Origin: Carnegiea gigantea
Taxonomy: Eukaryota; Streptophyta; Magnoliopsida; Caryophyllales; Cactaceae
DNA length: 64,000 nucleotides
Direction: 5' to 3'
Assembly: GCA_029747015.1 (NCBI GenBank)
Contig: JAKOGI010000568.1
Coordinates: 62,001-126,000, forward strand
Part shown: piece after piece, positions 61,529 through 64,000 of the stretch
Numbering within the stretch: the stretch's first letter is position 1
Layout of the letters: each line of letters opens with the position of its first letter
Position numbers and translations under genes: made by a program
The notes under the pieces: model-generated
What the model was told of the DNA's origin: nothing
The model's database searches: none
What the model saw: the letters and a program-made list of their open reading frames with translations, nothing else

Positions 61529-61648
61529 GATGTGAAATCGAAGATGAGGTTCTCTCTCTCTACATATATATATACCTCACTCGCTCGCTCTCTCTACAAG
61601 GGTTATGAGAGTTGGATAAAGTGACCTTCCCCTAAGGATTCCACTCCA

Positions 61649-61660
61649 CCTTTATAGAGG
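61649..61660 (-). promoter_or_regulatory. TATA box for short antisense ORF 1
   Basis: The minus strand reads CCTCTATAAAGG, about 120 bp upstream of the ATG at 61,528. The leader between them carries a GA-rich and TATATATA stretch (61,550-61,605). Confidence 0.55.
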
Positions 61661-62111
61661 AAGGTGGGCAGGCGAAAGGGCATCACACTCCTCGAGGGGG
61701 TGGTGAAATCGAGGTACCACTTAGTAAAGGCCACGTGGCACTTGCATGCTTAAAGCCTCCTCAAAATCTCCCAACCCCAGAACGGGCTCACGGCCCTATG
61801 GTGTGACCCGCGGACTGACCACCACAGGTTTACAACCCTAAGGCAGGTCGTTAGGGTTGCGAGCACAGCCACAAAGGACGGGGGCTACAACACCAACCCT
61901 CCGTACAGGACCCGAGGTTTGACTGGCACAGAAGTTGAACACTATGGCCATGAGATAATGCCTAATTGAGAAAGAACATGAGAACTTGTGCGAAGAAATG
62001 AAGCCCTCGCGTAGAGAGGCAACATTGTATTATCACCACCAACGGTTACAAACCAACCTTACAAGGATAAAAAACGCAATAAAAGAATGAACTACAAAAG
62101 CAAACCTAAGA
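61661..62111. other. Spacer between the two short antisense ORFs
   Basis: About 450 bp, moderately GC-rich. The part at 61,780-61,930 holds words such as CACGGCCCTATGGTGTGACC reminiscent of the minisatellite but not in register. No ORF. Confidence 0.45.
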
Positions 62112-62558
62112 CTACTCATCACTAGAGGGAGTGGGGTCATTTGAGCCCAAGCTCTCCTCCTGATCGTTCGTTGGCCCAAGGCCACCTCTCGGAGGGGTCT
62201 ATCGGCGGAGCTGCACCTCCAGAAGAGTAGGCTTGTTGACGCTTAACCAGGACTCAAAGGTAGTCCACTGCAGACCCTTAAGGGTCAACTTCAGGTCCCT
62301 GGCTATTTCCCTGCTCACTATGAACAGCTCCACGATGTCGTTAATCAGCATAGCATAAAACGTGGCCTAGACGATCTCCGAAATTTTAAATTCGCACGGC
62401 GCTTCCTCCGCATCAGAAAGAGTAAGGCCCAGGCACAAGTCACGGTAATCTTCAGAGAGCGGGTGTGGAGGATGCGAGGCCCCCCACAAGTGCCATTTGA
62501 AAGTCTCCCTAATGTGATTAGCCATCTCCTCAGTATCACGAAATAGAGGAAAGGCCAT
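62112..62558 (-). pseudogene. Short antisense ORF 2 of the Tat element, paralogue of ORF 1
   Basis: Minus-strand start ATG at 62,556-62,558 (MAFPLFRDTEEMANHIRETF), then HPLSEDYRDLCLGLTLSDAE and CEFKISEIV-stop-ATFYAMLINDIVEL. The single in-frame TAG (near 62,367) stands where ORF 1 has Gln (LTQAVFYAM), so CAG to TAG is the likely change. The similarity continues with TTFESWLSVN and ends with an acidic PSSDE before TAG at 62,112-62,114. Only this one stop interrupts it, so this copy is better preserved than ORF 1. The family is unknown to me; an antisense ORF at this place in maize Grande (gene 23) is a possible relative. Confidence 0.62.
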
Positions 62559-62616
62559 GACAAAGACAAGAATGGAGTTTCTCCCTCTAGAGTACTTGTC
62601 TCTGTCTTTAAAAAGA

Positions 62617-64000
62617 ACTAGTTTTTTCCCCGTGTGTTGCACGATGGCTATCACTTCTCGGTTGATAAGTATCAGTATCTTGTTTTATATGTTGTTATTG
62701 GTGCTGTACCATTTTGAGTTCTATGAATTTGATGGTAGCACCTTTTTTCTGACTTTATTTTATATGAAGTTACCTTAATTATATGTACTTAAAATTTTGA
62801 TGTACAGTCTTTTTTTTAATCCTGTTAGTCAAGAAGTTTTTAATTGTCTTTTTTTTTTAAGATATTATGTGGTTTGACGCTACGTGATTTTTTTAAAGTT
62901 TAAAATGATTTTGTGAAATAGCCATATTGACGGTGGGAGCAAAGGAGCAAAGGAAAACCATAGTATTTTCAATAATTTAATGTTGTCTTTCGTAGACTTA
63001 GACTTTATTTTTAAAAATGCATCATATGGTAATGTGTGAAAAGTAGTTCTAATATGAAATATTCAATAACACATTAGATTTGTCGTCTTTGCTATCTATT
63101 AGTCGCCAACTTCCGCTCTCAGATTAGGTAACCTGCAAAAGTAACATATATTATACTAAGTTAGATTTTGGTTATTCATTTGTTCCTAATTAGTTGTCAT
63201 CGACAATATATTGTTAAATGTATGTAATGATTTTTTACATGCTTATACAATTTGGAGTAATTTATTAATTGTTATTATTTTAATCTTCAATTGTATTTAA
63301 TTCTAAGAATCATAGTATGTCATGGTCTTTGCATAATTAGAACTAACATTTTGTGGGAGTTTACTAACAATAAAAGATGTACAGTGCCATTTTTTTGGTA
63401 ATTTGTAGTAGTGACGTTATTTTGAGTGCATACATACCATTGGTAAGTTGTTGAACGCTTCTTTGTAGACAATATTTCTTGTGTATCCTTTATAGTATTC
63501 ATTGTCATATTTAATGATAAACTTCAAAACCCTCTAGTGAAGTCACCTGTAATGCTGCAATTCAATTGTTTATAACTCAATACCGATTTTAGAAGGTAAA
63601 CTCCTACACATTTCAGTAAATGTTCTTAACTTTTATTTATAATCATTGCACAACAAACATGAATAGAAAATTGCCCTCTTTTTAATACGAATGACTACTT
63701 TGTCTCAGATGAATACATAACAATTCTATGGATTGTAACCTTTATTATGACATTGATCAAGAAAAGAATAAGTTTCTTCCATTTTAGCTAGCCAACACTT
63801 GTCAGGACTCATTTTTGTATCCTTCCACAGCTAAGAATTATATAGGGAAACAAATTTTCTTTTTGATCAAATGAAGACACAAACTTAGATGAGATATTAC
63901 AAAATTAAGTCTCTATTTATAGGAATTATAAATTGAGATAAACTCTGGAGTAAAATGAGTAACTATTGGGATAATGAAGTAATTAATTTCAAAAATAACA
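62617..64000. other. AT-rich DNA at the right edge
   Basis: After the purine-rich leader of antisense ORF 2, composition changes at about AACTAG/TTTTTTCCCCGTGTG (62,610-62,635). The remaining 1.4 kb is AT-rich with no recognisable ORF, LTR end or TIR. Confidence 0.5.

Larger units (their letters stand above)
48067..62616 (+). mobile_element. Decayed Ty3/gypsy Tat-lineage element (Retand/Grande type), both ends lost
   Basis: Order on the plus strand: end of gag-pol linker, protease, RT, RNase H, a second (archaeal-type) RNase H, integrase, minisatellite block I, an antisense gene (minus strand), minisatellite block II and two antisense short genes (minus). The second RNase H and the missing chromodomain place it in the Tat group. 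Antisense ORFs and tandem repeats between pol and the 3' LTR are, from memory, described for Retand, Grande and relatives. The 5' LTR and gag are cut off at the Athila LTR (48,066) and no 3' LTR is seen; sequence character changes near 62,616. A solo LTR (52,646-56,501) is nested inside block I. Confidence 0.8.

Noticed and set aside
1..64000. CRISPR arrays, bacterial operons, rRNA or tRNA genes
   Set aside because: None seen. The only repeats are plant transposon, satellite and minisatellite types, and the tRNA-like words are retroelement primer sites.

Overview
This is nuclear DNA from a flowering plant. The only intact host gene is NDUFB7, a plant-type complex I subunit at 35,686-35,985. 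Nearly everything else is repetitive: LTR retrotransposons of both superfamilies, MITEs, a LINE fragment, a long-period tandem array and minisatellites. I cannot name the species from the sequence.

Left third (1-33,722). Two diverged long LTRs of one family lie head to head (1-940 on the minus strand, 941-4,546 on the plus strand). They are followed by seven tandem copies of an 1,850-bp unit (4,798-18,190). Copy 3 carries a 443-bp scrambled and duplicated insert. A non-coding stretch (18,191-21,076) leads to a primer binding site and a minus-strand LTR that starts at 21,097. That LTR is split by a complete 9,980-bp Ty1/copia element of Sirevirus type (22,509-32,488), with 1,504-bp LTRs, a 5-bp target duplication, gag, a pol whose reverse transcriptase is mostly deleted, and an extra 3' ORF region. 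The split LTR resumes at 32,494 and appears to end at 33,722.

Middle (33,723-44,000). This is the gene island: AT-rich DNA, NDUFB7, then about 8 kb of mostly unique DNA carrying a GA microsatellite, a 216-bp tandem duplication, one hAT-type MITE and two Tourist-like MITEs.

Right third (44,000-64,000). A LINE ORF1 fragment is fused in frame to an Athila-like Ty3/gypsy integrase, which is followed by that element's post-pol region, polypurine tract and LTR (to 48,066). A decayed Ty3/gypsy Tat-lineage element of Retand/Grande type follows. It has pol with protease, RT, dual RNase H and integrase on the plus strand, a hairpin-forming 59-bp minisatellite, an antisense gene with its own TATA box and a candidate intron, a second minisatellite block, and two related short antisense genes. 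A 3,856-bp solo LTR of the same family as the two LTRs at the window start is inserted in the first minisatellite block, with a 5-bp target duplication. The last 1.4 kb is AT-rich and featureless.

The most unusual part is the 3' half of the Tat element. It holds at least three antisense gene remnants, at least two of them with plant-like promoter signals, alternating with hairpin minisatellites. Also worth attention are the in-frame LINE/gypsy chimera and the 1,850-bp array with two alternating monomer subtypes.
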